This document shows positions 6,976 through 16,065 of a stretch of DNA of 64,000 nucleotides, piece after piece (position 1 is the first letter of the stretch; every line of letters starts with the position of its first letter). The stretch lies in contig NZ_CP107930.1 of NCBI RefSeq assembly GCF_036021035.1, forward strand, positions 4,216,001-4,280,000, read 5' to 3'. Source of the DNA: Kineococcus sp. NBC_00420 (GTDB lineage Bacteria > Actinomycetota > Actinomycetes > Actinomycetales > Kineococcaceae). Both the position numbers and the translations under genes were made by a program. The notes beneath the pieces are model-generated. The model saw only the letters and a list, made by a program, of their open reading frames with translations. It was not told the DNA's origin and searched no databases.

Positions 6976-9936
6976 TCAGCGCACGTCTCGCTCGTACCGG
7001 TCGACCAGCGGACCCGACGGCTGGAGCCGCAACCAGCCGTCGTCGGTGCCCGGAGCCGCCGCCCGCGCCGTCGCGGGGAGGCCGGCCCGGTCCGCGGCGA
7101 CCGAGAGCACCGCGGCGTTCGCCGTCCCCACCCGCAGGACCTCCTCGTCGCGCCGGACCGCTGCGGGGGCGCCACCCTCGACGACGGCGACCCGCACACC
7201 GCGAGCCCGCAACGCCTCAGTCCACCGCCCCAGCAGCACCGACTCGTCGGGGTCGGTGAGGGGACCGGCGCTCACGAGCACGACGCTGCGCGAGGCCGCG
7301 CCCGCAGCGGCGAGGTCGTCGCGCACCCGGGTCAGGGCGTGGGCGTCGGCGCCGCGGATCGTGCCCGCCCGCGTGGCCACGCTCACGAAGCGCGTCCCCG
7401 CCACGTCGACGGCGGTGGCGGGCGGTCCCGTCGAGGAGAGCCCGCCCGCCGCCGGCGTCCCGACCTCACCGTCGCCGGCGATCCAGGTCCAGGACACCGT
7501 CGGCGGCAGGCTCCGGGCCAGCACCGCCCGCACGAGGTCGACGTCCTGGGCCGTCCCGGGGGCGGCCACCGAGCCGACGACGTCACCGGCGAGCAGGACC
7601 CGTTGCGCGCCGGCGGCGACCACGCGGCGGAGTTCGCCCGCGAGGTGCTCCGCGGAGGAGGGGCGGGCCGCGCTCACCGACGTGCCCGAGACCACCGCGA
7701 CGCGAGTGGTCCGGGGGCCCGTGGCCGCCGGCGGTCCGAGCGACGGGTCCGGTGCACCCGATCCGGTGGTGGCGACCGGCGGCACCGTGGCCTGCAGGGC
7801 CGCGACGTCGAGCGATCCCGCCCGGCGCGCGGCCACCGAGGTCTGGGCGAGGTAGATCCGTTCCAGGGCGACCGAGCGGGCTCCTGCCGGGACCGCGACG
7901 CGCACGGTCCGCCAGCCGGTGAAGTCCACGCGGGAGGCGAAGGTGACCGGGCGGAGGGCACCGTCGACGACGAGCTGCCCGCGCAGCCAGCCGCCCTGCC
8001 CGTCCCCCCTGACCTGCAGGACGACCTCGCGACCGCCGCTCGGCAGCGGCAGCGGGGCCCGCCCCACCAGGGCCGCCGTGCTCGTGCCCGCCGGCTGTCC
8101 GGTGAAGTCGTAGTCCAGGCGCAGCGCCGCCGCGACGCCCGGGAGGTCGGGGACGTCGACCCGGCGCAGCGAGGCGGTCGCCCGGGTCGCGCTCGGCGTC
8201 CAGCCCGCGGGGTCGTCGAGCGCGTCCAGCAGGACGGGACGGGTGCCGACCGCGACCGTCGCGGTCGAGGTGAGCCCCGCGGCGCTCAGCCGCAGGTCGA
8301 CGCTCGCGGGGCCGGCGGCCAGGGCCGTCAGCCGCAGCCGCCCGTCGGGGAGGGGCTCGGCCCGCAGCGCGGCGGGGTCGGTGGCGACGGTGACGTCGGC
8401 GGCGCTGAGCGGCGCCGAGCGACCTTCCGCGTCGCGGCCCACGAGGGTCACGTCGGCGACGACCCCGGGGCCGTCGAGGACCGTCGGCGTCTCGAGGTCC
8501 ACCCGGCGCAGGGGGTTCAGGACCTCGACGTCGAGGGACCCGATCGCGCCGCCGAGGGAGGCGTGCAGGGAGGACAGGCCCGGTGCGGTGCCGCGGACCC
8601 GGGCCCCCTCGACCGTGGCGACCGCGCCGTCCGTGCTGGTCAGCACCGGGGTCCCGGGCACGGGGGCGCCCGTGGAGTTCACCGGGACCGCCGCCACGAG
8701 ACCGGTCAGACCGGGGAACAGGCGGGTCGGGGACCCGTTGCCGCGCAGCACGACCGAGGCGGCGACGGAGGACGCCGCGGCCGGGACCAGGCCGATGGCG
8801 TTCGCGACGGGACGTGCGGCGCCGTCGGAGGGGACGGCCACCTCGCTGACTCCCGCCTCGCCCGGTCGGCGGGCGACGAGCTGGGCGGAACCGCCGCCGT
8901 CGAGCATGACGGCACCGCGGGCGCCGGCCTGGACCATCCGCTGCGCGGTCTCGACGGCGGTCACCCCGCGCGAGCGGGAGGTGCCGCCGTCGATGGTCAG
9001 GAGCAGCAGGTCCCCGCCCGCGCTCCACCCGATCGCGGTCCGGGCGCGCAGGGCCGCCCAGGTCGGGTCCGTCGTGTCGATCGCCGCGACCGCCCCGTCG
9101 CGCACGAGTTCGAGGCGGGCGCCGAGGGCGAACCCGCGGGAGCCGGGGGTGAGCGCGTCGTCGCGGACCTGCAGGTCGGTCGTGGCGGGGGTGCCGAGCG
9201 TGGTCGCGGCCAGGGCGGTGGCGACCGTGCCGGTGGCGACGAGGACGAACCCGTCCCCCGGGACGGGCGTCGGGCCGGGGGAACGGACCGCGCTGATCCG
9301 ACCCGAGCGGACCTCCAGCTCGATCCCGGTGGGCGCGGTGAGGGCGCGGTCGCCGCTGCCCCAGGCCGGGGTGAAGAGGGCGAGGGAGTCGGCCGGGACG
9401 GTCCGGGTCCCGAGCGCGGCCAGCGGGAGGCTCCGGCCGCCGAGCGATGCGCTGCCCTGCAGCAGGACCTGTCCGAGGCGGCCGACCCAGCCGCTCGCGC
9501 CGGCGTCGACGCCGACCGCGGTCTGCGGCTGGGCGTCGGCCTTGAGCGGGGTGCCGTCGAGGACCACGGGTCCGTCCGGCGTGCCGGTGCGGTCGATGTC
9601 GAAGAAGTCGCCGTTGACGGCGGCGACCGCGCCGGCGGCGGTGGCGAGGTCGCCGGGGGTCCGGGGGGAGGAGAGGTCCTGCTGGAGCAACCGCGGCGTG
9701 GTGGTGGAGCCCGTGCTCAGGCGCAGCAGGGAGCTGCGGACGGGGCCGGTGGCGTCGAGGGTCGTGCGGCGTTCGAGGCTCACCCCGGGGGCGATGCTCT
9801 GCTGCTCCGCCGAGACCTCGACGGAGTCGACGGGGTCGAGGGGGTCGGCGAGCGCCGGTGCGGCGGCCGCGGTGGTGAGCAGAGCGCCGAGGAGGGTGGT
9901 GCACATCCCGAGGGCGACGGTGCGGAGGGCGCGCAT
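6976..9936 (-). CDS. Secreted phosphodiester glycosidase (NAGPA-type) with Ig-like and phosphoesterase-like regions
   Basis: 986 residues with a signal peptide (residues 1-30, cut after APALA). Residues about 90-380 are a NAGPA/phosphodiester glycosidase domain: AAVNGDFFDIDRTGTPDG, then RTAIGWSAGGDLLLLTIDGG and GARGAVMLDGGGSAQLV. Several beta-sandwich stretches of the bacterial Ig type follow. The last 240 residues resemble a calcineurin-like phosphoesterase (LLAGDVVGS, WIAGDGEVG), but the metal-binding GNHD reads AGDG and the expected HxP motif reads SAGPL, so that domain is probably inactive. The substrate is unknown; family members cleave sugar-phosphodiester linkages, so a cell-envelope polymer is plausible. 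Start: ATG at 9936, 6 nt after TACGGT. Confidence 0.8.
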   Translation of the reverse strand: MRALRTVALGMCTTLLGALLTTAAAAPALADPLDPVDSVEVSAEQQSIAPGVSLERRTTLDATGPVRSSLLRLSTGSTTTPRLLQQDLSSPRTPGDLATAAGAVAAVNGDFFDIDRTGTPDGPVVLDGTPLKADAQPQTAVGVDAGASGWVGRLGQVLLQGSASLGGRSLPLAALGTRTVPADSLALFTPAWGSGDRALTAPTGIELEVRSGRISAVRSPGPTPVPGDGFVLVATGTVATALAATTLGTPATTDLQVRDDALTPGSRGFALGARLELVRDGAVAAIDTTDPTWAALRARTAIGWSAGGDLLLLTIDGGTSRSRGVTAVETAQRMVQAGARGAVMLDGGGSAQLVARRPGEAGVSEVAVPSDGAARPVANAIGLVPAAASSVAASVVLRGNGSPTRLFPGLTGLVAAVPVNSTGAPVPGTPVLTSTDGAVATVEGARVRGTAPGLSSLHASLGGAIGSLDVEVLNPLRRVDLETPTVLDGPGVVADVTLVGRDAEGRSAPLSAADVTVATDPAALRAEPLPDGRLRLTALAAGPASVDLRLSAAGLTSTATVAVGTRPVLLDALDDPAGWTPSATRATASLRRVDVPDLPGVAAALRLDYDFTGQPAGTSTAALVGRAPLPLPSGGREVVLQVRGDGQGGWLRGQLVVDGALRPVTFASRVDFTGWRTVRVAVPAGARSVALERIYLAQTSVAARRAGSLDVAALQATVPPVATTGSGAPDPSLGPPAATGPRTTRVAVVSGTSVSAARPSSAEHLAGELRRVVAAGAQRVLLAGDVVGSVAAPGTAQDVDLVRAVLARSLPPTVSWTWIAGDGEVGTPAAGGLSSTGPPATAVDVAGTRFVSVATRAGTIRGADAHALTRVRDDLAAAGAASRSVVLVSAGPLTDPDESVLLGRWTEALRARGVRVAVVEGGAPAAVRRDEEVLRVGTANAAVLSVAADRAGLPATARAAAPGTDDGWLRLQPSGPLVDRYERDVR

Positions 9937-9957
9937 CGCCTCACCGTAGTTGGGAGG

Positions 9958-11451
9958 TCACTCTCTGTGGTGCCAGTCGGCGAGCTTCCCGTGCCGGCTG
10001 ATCGCCTGCAGCCGTTCCTCCACCGCGGAGCGTTCGGCGGTCGCGGTGACCACCAGCAGGTCGTCACCGTGACGCAGGACGGTGCGCGGCTGGGGCACGA
10101 AGGTCGCGCCGTCCCGCGCGACCAGGCTGACGTTGGCCCCGCGCGGCAGCCGCAGCTCGAACACCTCCACGCCGTGCAGCCGCGACGCCGGCCCGACCCG
10201 GACCTGCACCACGTCCGCGGACAGGGTGCCCAGCGGCGACACCTCGACGTCGAGGTCCTGCGTGGGGGTGGCGGAGATCAGCCCGAGCCGCCGGGCCAGG
10301 GGAGCCAGCGTCGGGGCCTGGACCAGGGTGAAGACGACCACCAGGACGAGCACGAGGTCGAACAGCCGCTCGGAGCCGGGGATGCCGGCGACCACGGGCA
10401 CCGTCGCCAGCACGACCGGGACGGCCCCGCGCAGACCCGCCCAGGACAGGAACACCAGGTCCGGCCGGGGCATCCGGAACCCGACGAGGCTGACCAGGAC
10501 CGACAGCGGGCGCGCGAACAACGTCAGGACGAGCCCGACGAGCAGGGCGTCGACGAGGGCTCCGGGGAGCCGGGAGGGGCTGGCCAGCAGGCCGAGCATG
10601 ACGAACAACCCGATCTGGGCCAGCCACCCGAAGGCCTCGGCGAAACCCCGGGTCGCGTGCCGGTGCGGCAGGCGCGCGTTGCCCAGCACCAGACCGCACA
10701 GGTAGGTGGCGAGGAACCCCGAGGCGTGCAGCACGTCGGCCACCGCGAAGGCCAGGACGGTGAGGGCCAGGACCGCGACGGGGTACAACCCGGAACTCGG
10801 CAACGCGGTGCGCCGCAGCAACAGCGCCCCCGCGGCCCCGATGCCGACCCCGAGCAGGGTGCCGAGGGCGAGTTCGAGGACCGCCTCGCCGGCGAAGAAC
10901 CACCAGGCGTGCTCGTTGTGTCCGCCCGCGACCTCGGTGAGGGCCAGCACGGCGATGACGACGGGGGCGTCGTTGAGTCCCGACTCGGCCTCGAGCAGCC
11001 CGGACAGCCTGCGCGGCAACGGCACCGATCGCAGCACCGAGAACACGGCGGCCGCGTCGGTGGAGGACACGACGGCGCCGATGAGGAACGACACCGGCCA
11101 GGTCGTGTGCAGCAGCAGGTGCGCCCCGCAGCCGACGACCCCGATCGAGACGAGCGTCCCTCCCGTCGCCAGCACCCCGGCGGGGGCGATGACGCCGCGG
11201 ATCGTCGACCACCGCGTCGTCAGCCCGCCTTCGGCCAGGATCAGGACGAGGGCCCCGTAGCCGAGGACCTGGGCGATCTTCGCGTCCGCGAAGGGGATCC
11301 CCAACCCGTCCTCGCCGAGCACCAGCCCGAGGGCGAGGTAGAGGAGGAGGGAGGGGAGCCCGGTCCGGGCGGCGAGCCGGACGGCGAGGACGGCGAGGAG
11401 GAGGACCCCGGAGGACAGCAGCAGGATGCGACTGAACTCATCCAGGGTCAT
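9958..11451 (-). CDS. K+/H+ (CPA1-type) antiporter with C-terminal TrkA-C domain
   Basis: 497 residues with about 12 hydrophobic helices up to residue 390 and characteristic antiporter motifs: SSTDAAAVFSVLR (the Asp-bearing ion-site helix), LLEAESGLNDAPVVI and WAGLRGAVPVVLA. The C-terminal 100 residues form a TrkA-C/RCK-C regulatory domain (LRLPRGANVSLVARDG...HGDDLLVVTA). This matches the NhaP2/CvrA K+/H+ antiporters of the inner membrane, which help pH and potassium homeostasis. It lies 21 bp upstream of the NAGPA-like gene on the same strand but has no evident functional link. ATG start at 11451; TACGGT lies 5 nt upstream and no Shine-Dalgarno sequence is seen. Confidence 0.88.
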   Translation of the reverse strand: MTLDEFSRILLLSSGVLLLAVLAVRLAARTGLPSLLLYLALGLVLGEDGLGIPFADAKIAQVLGYGALVLILAEGGLTTRWSTIRGVIAPAGVLATGGTLVSIGVVGCGAHLLLHTTWPVSFLIGAVVSSTDAAAVFSVLRSVPLPRRLSGLLEAESGLNDAPVVIAVLALTEVAGGHNEHAWWFFAGEAVLELALGTLLGVGIGAAGALLLRRTALPSSGLYPVAVLALTVLAFAVADVLHASGFLATYLCGLVLGNARLPHRHATRGFAEAFGWLAQIGLFVMLGLLASPSRLPGALVDALLVGLVLTLFARPLSVLVSLVGFRMPRPDLVFLSWAGLRGAVPVVLATVPVVAGIPGSERLFDLVLVLVVVFTLVQAPTLAPLARRLGLISATPTQDLDVEVSPLGTLSADVVQVRVGPASRLHGVEVFELRLPRGANVSLVARDGATFVPQPRTVLRHGDDLLVVTATAERSAVEERLQAISRHGKLADWHHRE

Positions 11452-11503
11452 GCGGCACCGTAGCGCGTCGGTCGCGGCACGGGGCGGTGTCGGCGGGTGG
11501 TGA

Positions 11504-12472
11504 TCAGCTGGTGGTGCTCGGTTCCCGGTCGCCGGTCAGGTCGACCCAGGTCGGCCAGCCCTTGCCCCAGTCGCCACGTTCGTTCCACAGCGGCCGCCAG
11601 GTCTCGCCACGGCGCAGGACGACCTCGCCGACGGAGCGCAGCGCGACCCCCGCGGTCAGCAGTCCGACGCCGGCCCTGGCGCGCCCCGGCGTCCAGTGCT
11701 TGATCGCGTACTCGGCCTTGCCGCGCAGCAGGAGTCGCTGCTTGGCGGTCTTGGTCGAGGACGACTTCCCGCCGGCGTGGACGACGACGGCCGCGGGGGT
11801 GATGGCCGGGTGGAAACCGGCGTCGGCCGCGCGCCGGTTGAGGTCGGCGTCCTCGCCGTACATGAAGAACTTCTCGTCGAAACCGCCCAGGGCGCGCCAG
11901 GTCTCCGTCGTCGCCATGAGGAAGGCGCCGCTGATGATGTCGACGTCGCGGACGCTGTCGCGGTCCCAGTGGCCCATCGACTCGGGGTCGAAGAGCGAGC
12001 TGCGCTTGAACGCCGTCGAGAGCCCGGTGGCGTAGCAGAACCAGCTCCAGAGCGAGGGTTGCGCGAAGCAGCTCGTGAGCGAGACGGAACCGTCGGGGTA
12101 GAGGACGCGGCCGCCGACGATCCCGCGGGTGGGGTCCTCGTCGAGGAACGCGAGCAGGGCGTCCACGGCCCCCGGCTTGATCATCGCGTCCGGGTTCATC
12201 AGCAGCACCGTCCGGCCGGTGGCCATCTCGGCGGCGCGGTTCACCCCCACGGCGAAGCCGAGGTTGTCGGGGGAGAAGTGCGTGCGCAGCTCGGGGGTGG
12301 TCTCCGCGCGCTCGCGCAGCAGCTGCTTCGTCTCCTCGCCCGAGGCGTTGTCGAAGGCGATGACCTCGAAGGAGGCCCGCGGCCTGGACTCGCCCGTGAG
12401 GGAGTCCAGGCACTGGGCGATCCACTCGGGGGCGTTGTAGGTGATCACCAGGATCGACACGTCCACACTCAT
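11504..12472 (-). CDS. Family 2 glycosyltransferase, rhamnosyltransferase-like
   Basis: 322 residues. ATG at 12472 follows AGAGGAG at 9 nt. The GT-A fold is clear: VSILVITYNAPEWIAQCL at the N-terminus, FDNASG, VLLMNPDAMIKPG (nucleotide/metal site) and GGFDEKFFMYGEDADLNRRA (acceptor/base region). The GEDxDL signature and overall spacing recall WbbL/RfbF-type rhamnosyltransferases, so a dTDP-rhamnose donor is possible and would fit the rmlABCD genes further on; this is inference. No membrane helix. It sits between the antiporter and the cyclo-ligase gene, interrupting a block that is compact in mycobacteria. Confidence 0.8.
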   Translation of the reverse strand: MSVDVSILVITYNAPEWIAQCLDSLTGESRPRASFEVIAFDNASGEETKQLLRERAETTPELRTHFSPDNLGFAVGVNRAAEMATGRTVLLMNPDAMIKPGAVDALLAFLDEDPTRGIVGGRVLYPDGSVSLTSCFAQPSLWSWFCYATGLSTAFKRSSLFDPESMGHWDRDSVRDVDIISGAFLMATTETWRALGGFDEKFFMYGEDADLNRRAADAGFHPAITPAAVVVHAGGKSSSTKTAKQRLLLRGKAEYAIKHWTPGRARAGVGLLTAGVALRSVGEVVLRRGETWRPLWNERGDWGKGWPTWVDLTGDREPSTTS

Positions 12473-12561
12473 GGCCAGGCGCTCCTCTTGACGTTCCGTA
12501 TCGGTCTGGTCACCGTCGACGCGCGCACAGTGAACCACGAACCGCTCCGGGGTCGGGAGTC

Positions 12562-13197
12562 TCAGGCCGCCAACCACAACCAGCGGGACGGGGTGACGAC
12601 GGCCTGGACGAGCCGGTCGTGGGGGAGCACGGGCAGCGGGCTGACCGCGGCGTCGAGCAGTTCGTCGTCGTGCACGACGGCCAGCACCGGCACTCGCGCC
12701 GGCACCCGCGCCAGCGCCCGGTCGTAGCTGCCCCCGCCCTGCCCGAGCCGGCGGCCGGCGGTGTCGACGGCGAGCGCCGGGACGACGACGAGGTCCACGG
12801 AGGCGACGGCGTGCGGGCCGAGAGGACCCAGCGGAGCGGGGGCTCCGCGACGCGGCGCGCGCAGTTCCCAGTCGAGGTCGCCGTCCTCGAGCAGGACGGG
12901 CAGCAGGACCTCGACGTCGTGGCGCCGCAGTTCGGCGAGCAGGGTCCTCGTTCCGGGTTCACCGGTCGTCGAGGAGTAGCAGGCGATGCGGCGGGCGCCG
13001 GCCAGCAGCGGGCAGCCGGCGAGGACGCGGGCGACCGCCGTGTCGAGGCTGCGGGTGGTGTCGGCGTCCCGTTCGCGACGGCGGGACCGGATCCCGTGGC
13101 GCAGTCGGCGTTTGCGGGCCTCGACCTCGAGGACGTCCACGGTGACGGACAACGAGTCGACGGTCACCTCGTCGCTGGTGTCGGGTGTGGTGGGCAC
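12562..13197 (-). CDS. 5-formyltetrahydrofolate cyclo-ligase
   Basis: 211 residues from GTG at 13197, preceded by AGGAG at 5 nt. It converts 5-formyl-THF to 5,10-methenyl-THF using ATP, rescuing an inhibitory folate form. Visible family motifs are the basic ATP-binding segment ARKRRLRHGIRSRRRER, ACYSSTTGEPGT, VDLVVVPALAVDTAGRRLG and the signature GQGGGSYDRAL (usually GGGYYDR). It is divergent from galU with a 168-bp gap; this pair is conserved in actinobacteria (Rv0992c/Rv0993 in M. tuberculosis, from memory). The much longer frame reading up to 14136 is a shadow of galU and is not used. Confidence 0.9.
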   Translation of the reverse strand: MPTTPDTSDEVTVDSLSVTVDVLEVEARKRRLRHGIRSRRRERDADTTRSLDTAVARVLAGCPLLAGARRIACYSSTTGEPGTRTLLAELRRHDVEVLLPVLLEDGDLDWELRAPRRGAPAPLGPLGPHAVASVDLVVVPALAVDTAGRRLGQGGGSYDRALARVPARVPVLAVVHDDELLDAAVSPLPVLPHDRLVQAVVTPSRWLWLAA

Positions 13198-13352
13198 GGC
13201 GGCTCCTGGTTCGCACGGACGGCACGACGATTGTTTCGTCGGGTCGTCCTCCCCCCGAGTTTGCCCCGCCGCGGGCCAGAAGGGAATGCGGCGCGCGTCG
13301 TCCCCCGACGGCCCATCACCACAGCACGCAGTGCACGACCCGGGACGGGCGG

Positions 13353-13358
13353 TAGCCT
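13353..13358 (+). promoter_or_regulatory. -10-like hexamer for galU
   Basis: TAGCCT (TANNNT) ends 7 nt before the galU ATG with no Shine-Dalgarno sequence in between, indicating a leaderless transcript. No good -35 was found. Confidence 0.45.
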
Positions 13359-13365
13359 CCGGGCC

Positions 13366-14298
13366 ATGACTGAACGCGACGAGCGTCCCGGCCGCACGGT
13401 ACGCAAGGCCGTGATCCCCGCCGCCGGGCAGGGAACGCGCTTCCTGCCGGCCACCAAGGCGATGCCCAAGGAGATGCTGCCGGTGGTCGACACCCCGGCC
13501 ATCCAGTACATCGTCGAGGAGGCCGTGCGCGCGGGCCTCACGGACGTGCTGATGATCACGGGCCGCAACAAGCGGTCCCTGGAGGACCACTTCGACCGCA
13601 ACGTCGAGCTCGAGGTCGGCCTCCAGGCCAAGGGCGACCAGGCCAAGCTGGCCCGGGTGCAGGAGTCCACCGACCTCGCCCAGGTGCACTACGTGCGCCA
13701 GGGCGACCCGAAGGGCCTGGGGCACGCCGTGCTCGTCGCCGAGCAGCACGTGGGTGACGAACCGTTCGTGGTCCTGCTCGGCGACGACATCGTCGACGCC
13801 CGGGACCCGTTGCTGGACATCATGATCAAGGTCCGCGAGGAGCGTGGCGGCAGCGTCGTCGCCTTCATGGAGGTGCCCCACGACCAGATCCACCTCTACG
13901 GCTGCGCGGTCGCCGAACCGACCGACACCGAGGACGTCGTGAAGGTGTCCGGGCTCGTCGAGAAGCCGAAGACGGAGGAGGCCCCCAGCGACCTCGCCAT
14001 CATCGGCCGCTACCTGCTGGACCCGGCCGTCTTCGCGGTCCTGCGCGAGACCGCGCCCGGCAAGGGCGGCGAGATCCAGCTGACCGACGCCCTGCAGGTC
14101 CTGGCCCAGGGCGAGGGGCCCGGTTACGGCGTGCACGGGGTCGTCTTCCGCGGCCGTCGCTACGACACCGGCGACAAGCTCGACTACATCAAGGCCGTCG
14201 TCCGGCTGGCGAGCGAGCGCAAGGACATCGGGGCGGACCTGCGTGAGTGGCTCGGCGAGTACGTCGCGTCGGGTGCGGGGGCCAGCACCTCAGCGTGA
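13366..14298 (+). CDS. galU: UTP-glucose-1-phosphate uridylyltransferase
   Basis: 310 residues. It makes UDP-glucose from UTP and glucose-1-phosphate, feeding envelope polysaccharide synthesis including the island downstream. The nucleotide-binding signature AVIPAAGQGTRFLPATKA followed by MPKEMLPVVD is complete. Also visible are LGHAVLVAEQHVGDEPFVVLLGDD (uridine and metal site), SGLVEKPK and FRGRRYDTGDKLDYIKA. Length and order match bacterial GalU. ATG at 13366 follows a TANNNT hexamer directly, so translation is probably leaderless. moeA starts 13 bp after the stop, so galU probably leads the transcript galU-moeA-moaC-mog-rimJ. Confidence 0.96.
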   Translation: MTERDERPGRTVRKAVIPAAGQGTRFLPATKAMPKEMLPVVDTPAIQYIVEEAVRAGLTDVLMITGRNKRSLEDHFDRNVELEVGLQAKGDQAKLARVQESTDLAQVHYVRQGDPKGLGHAVLVAEQHVGDEPFVVLLGDDIVDARDPLLDIMIKVREERGGSVVAFMEVPHDQIHLYGCAVAEPTDTEDVVKVSGLVEKPKTEEAPSDLAIIGRYLLDPAVFAVLRETAPGKGGEIQLTDALQVLAQGEGPGYGVHGVVFRGRRYDTGDKLDYIKAVVRLASERKDIGADLREWLGEYVASGAGASTSA

Positions 14299-14311
14299 CA
14301 ACCTGTCGCAG

Positions 14312-15592
14312 GTGAGTGTCGAGACCCTGACCACCGTCGCGGCGCACCGGGCGGCGTGCCTGGACCTGGTGCGGCCGTTGCCGCCGCTGGACCTGGCGCT
14401 GCGCGACGCCCTCGGCTGCGTGCTGGCCGAGGACGTCGTCAGCCCGCGGCCGCTGCCCGCCTTCGACAACTCCGGCATGGACGGCTACGCCGTGCGCCTG
14501 CGCGACGTCGCGGGCGCGACCGAGGAGACCCCGGTGGGTCTTCCAGTGGTCTCCGACATCGCGGCCGGCCGGGCCGACGCCGTGCGCCTGACGAGCGGGA
14601 CGACCGCCCGGATCATGACCGGGGCACCCGTCCCCGCGGGCACCGAGGCGATCGTGCCGGTGGAGTGGACCGACCGCGGCGTCAGCCAGGTGCTGATCCG
14701 CCAGGTGCCCGTGATGGGCCAGCACATCCGTCGCGCCGGCGAGGACGTCGTCGCCGGGACGCTCGTCCTGGAGGCCGGGACGCGACTGGAACCCCGCCAC
14801 ATCGGCGTCCTCGCCGCGCTCGGGCGGGCCCGGGTGCGCGTGCGCCCGCGGCCGCGGGTGGTGGTCGTCTCGACCGGGACCGAGGTCGTGGAACCCGGTA
14901 CGGCGCTGGCCCGCGGGCAGTTGCACGACGCCAACGGCTACCTGCTGACCGCGGCGGCCGAGGAGGTGGGCGCGCTGGCCTTCCGGGTCGGGGTCGTCTC
15001 CGACGACGCCCGCGAACTGGCCTCCGTCCTCGACGACCAGCTCGTGCGCGCCGACGTGATCGTCACCTCCGGCGGGGTCAGCGAAGGCGCCTACGACACG
15101 GTCAAGGAGGTGCTCTCCGGTCCGGGGGAGCACTCCGTCCGCTTCGACCGGGTCGGCATGCAGCCCGGGATGCCGCAGGGCTGCGGGACGCTCGGCGAGA
15201 ACGCCGTCCCCGTCTTCACCCTGCCCGGCAACCCGGTCAGCTCCTTCGTCTCCTTCGAGGTGTTCGTCCGTCCTGCGTTGCGGCGCATGCTGGGAGCCGA
15301 GGGGCCCGACCACGAGCGGCCCCACGTGCGGGCCGTGGCCGGGGCGCGCTGGACCTCGCCCCCGGGCAAGGAGCAGTACGTGCGCGCGGCCTGGACCCGC
15401 GACGCCGAGGGGCGCTTCGTGGTCGAGCCCGTCTCCGGCCACGGCTCGCACCTGGTGACCGGGCTGGCCCGGGCGACGTGCCTCGTCGTCGTCCCGGTCG
15501 GCACCTCCGTCGTCGAGGTCGGTGACGAGGTCGAGTGCGTCCTCCTCGGCCCGTTGCCCGGAGCGCCCGAGGCGCCGGGAAGGATGTCCTGA
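14312..15592 (+). CDS. moeA: Molybdopterin molybdotransferase MoeA / gephyrin-like Glp
   Basis: 426 residues from GTG at 14312. MoeA inserts molybdate into adenylylated molybdopterin. Motifs: FDNSGMDGYAVR, RIMTGAPVPAGTEAIVPVE, VVVVSTGTEVVEPG, TSGGVSEGAYDTVKEVL and LPGNPVSSFVSFEVFVRPAL. All subdomains (I-IV) are present at normal length. The setting galU-moeA-rimJ-membrane protein is the one in which corynebacterial Glp, a gephyrin-like divisome scaffold, pairs with its receptor GlpR; sequence alone does not separate Glp from a catalytic MoeA. Here moaC and mog follow directly, favouring true cofactor synthesis, or a dual role. TGA overlaps the moaC ATG by one base. Confidence 0.93.
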   Translation: MSVETLTTVAAHRAACLDLVRPLPPLDLALRDALGCVLAEDVVSPRPLPAFDNSGMDGYAVRLRDVAGATEETPVGLPVVSDIAAGRADAVRLTSGTTARIMTGAPVPAGTEAIVPVEWTDRGVSQVLIRQVPVMGQHIRRAGEDVVAGTLVLEAGTRLEPRHIGVLAALGRARVRVRPRPRVVVVSTGTEVVEPGTALARGQLHDANGYLLTAAAEEVGALAFRVGVVSDDARELASVLDDQLVRADVIVTSGGVSEGAYDTVKEVLSGPGEHSVRFDRVGMQPGMPQGCGTLGENAVPVFTLPGNPVSSFVSFEVFVRPALRRMLGAEGPDHERPHVRAVAGARWTSPPGKEQYVRAAWTRDAEGRFVVEPVSGHGSHLVTGLARATCLVVVPVGTSVVEVGDEVECVLLGPLPGAPEAPGRMS

Positions 15593-16065
15593 TGGACCGT
15601 CTCACCCACCTCGACGACGCGGGGCACGCGCGCATGGTCGACGTCTCCGCCAAACCCGTCACGGCCCGCGAGGCCCGCGCCGAAGGGTTCGTCCGCTGCT
15701 CGCAGGCCGTGCTCGACCTCATCGCCGAGGGCGGTCTGCCCAAGGGCGACGCCCTGGCCGTCGCCCGGATCGCGGGACTCCAAGCGGCCAAACGCACCCC
15801 CGAACTCATCCCGTTGGCGCATCCTGTTGCCGTGCACGCGGTCGAGGTCGACATCACCCCTCGGTCGGACGGGGTGCGGATCACCGCCGCCGTGCGGACC
15901 GCGGACCGGACGGGGATCGAGATGGAAGCGCTGACCTGCGTGGTCGTCGCGGGGCTGACGTTCGTGGACATGGTCAAGGCCGTCGACCGGCGGACCGTCC
16001 TCGACGGCGTCCGGGTCACCGCCAAGAGCGGTGGACGGTCGGGGGACTGGAGCGTCGATGACTGA
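15592..16065 (+). CDS. moaC: Cyclic pyranopterin monophosphate synthase MoaC
   Basis: 157 residues; ATG at 15592 overlaps the moeA stop, with GGAAGGA upstream. It catalyses the second half of molybdopterin ring formation, producing cPMP from the MoaA product. Signature segments: ARMVDVSAKPVTAREARAEG, LPKGDALAVARIAGLQAAKR, TPELIPLAHPVAVHAVEVD and MEALTCVVVAGLTFVDMVKA followed by DR (active-site Lys and Asp). Full length for the family. It shares an 8-bp overlap with mog. No moaA, moaD or moaE lies in the window, so the rest of the pathway is elsewhere. Confidence 0.96.
   Translation: MDRLTHLDDAGHARMVDVSAKPVTAREARAEGFVRCSQAVLDLIAEGGLPKGDALAVARIAGLQAAKRTPELIPLAHPVAVHAVEVDITPRSDGVRITAAVRTADRTGIEMEALTCVVVAGLTFVDMVKAVDRRTVLDGVRVTAKSGGRSGDWSVDD

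Noticed and set aside
7339-11463. 1374-residue plus-strand open frame
   Set aside because: It runs antisense through the NAGPA-like and antiporter genes, is dominated by Arg/Gly/Gln/Asp as expected of a shadow frame in GC-rich DNA, and shows no motif.
12562-14136. 524-residue minus-strand frame containing the cyclo-ligase
   Set aside because: Residues before GTG 13197 are antisense to galU; AGGAG before 13197 fixes the true start.
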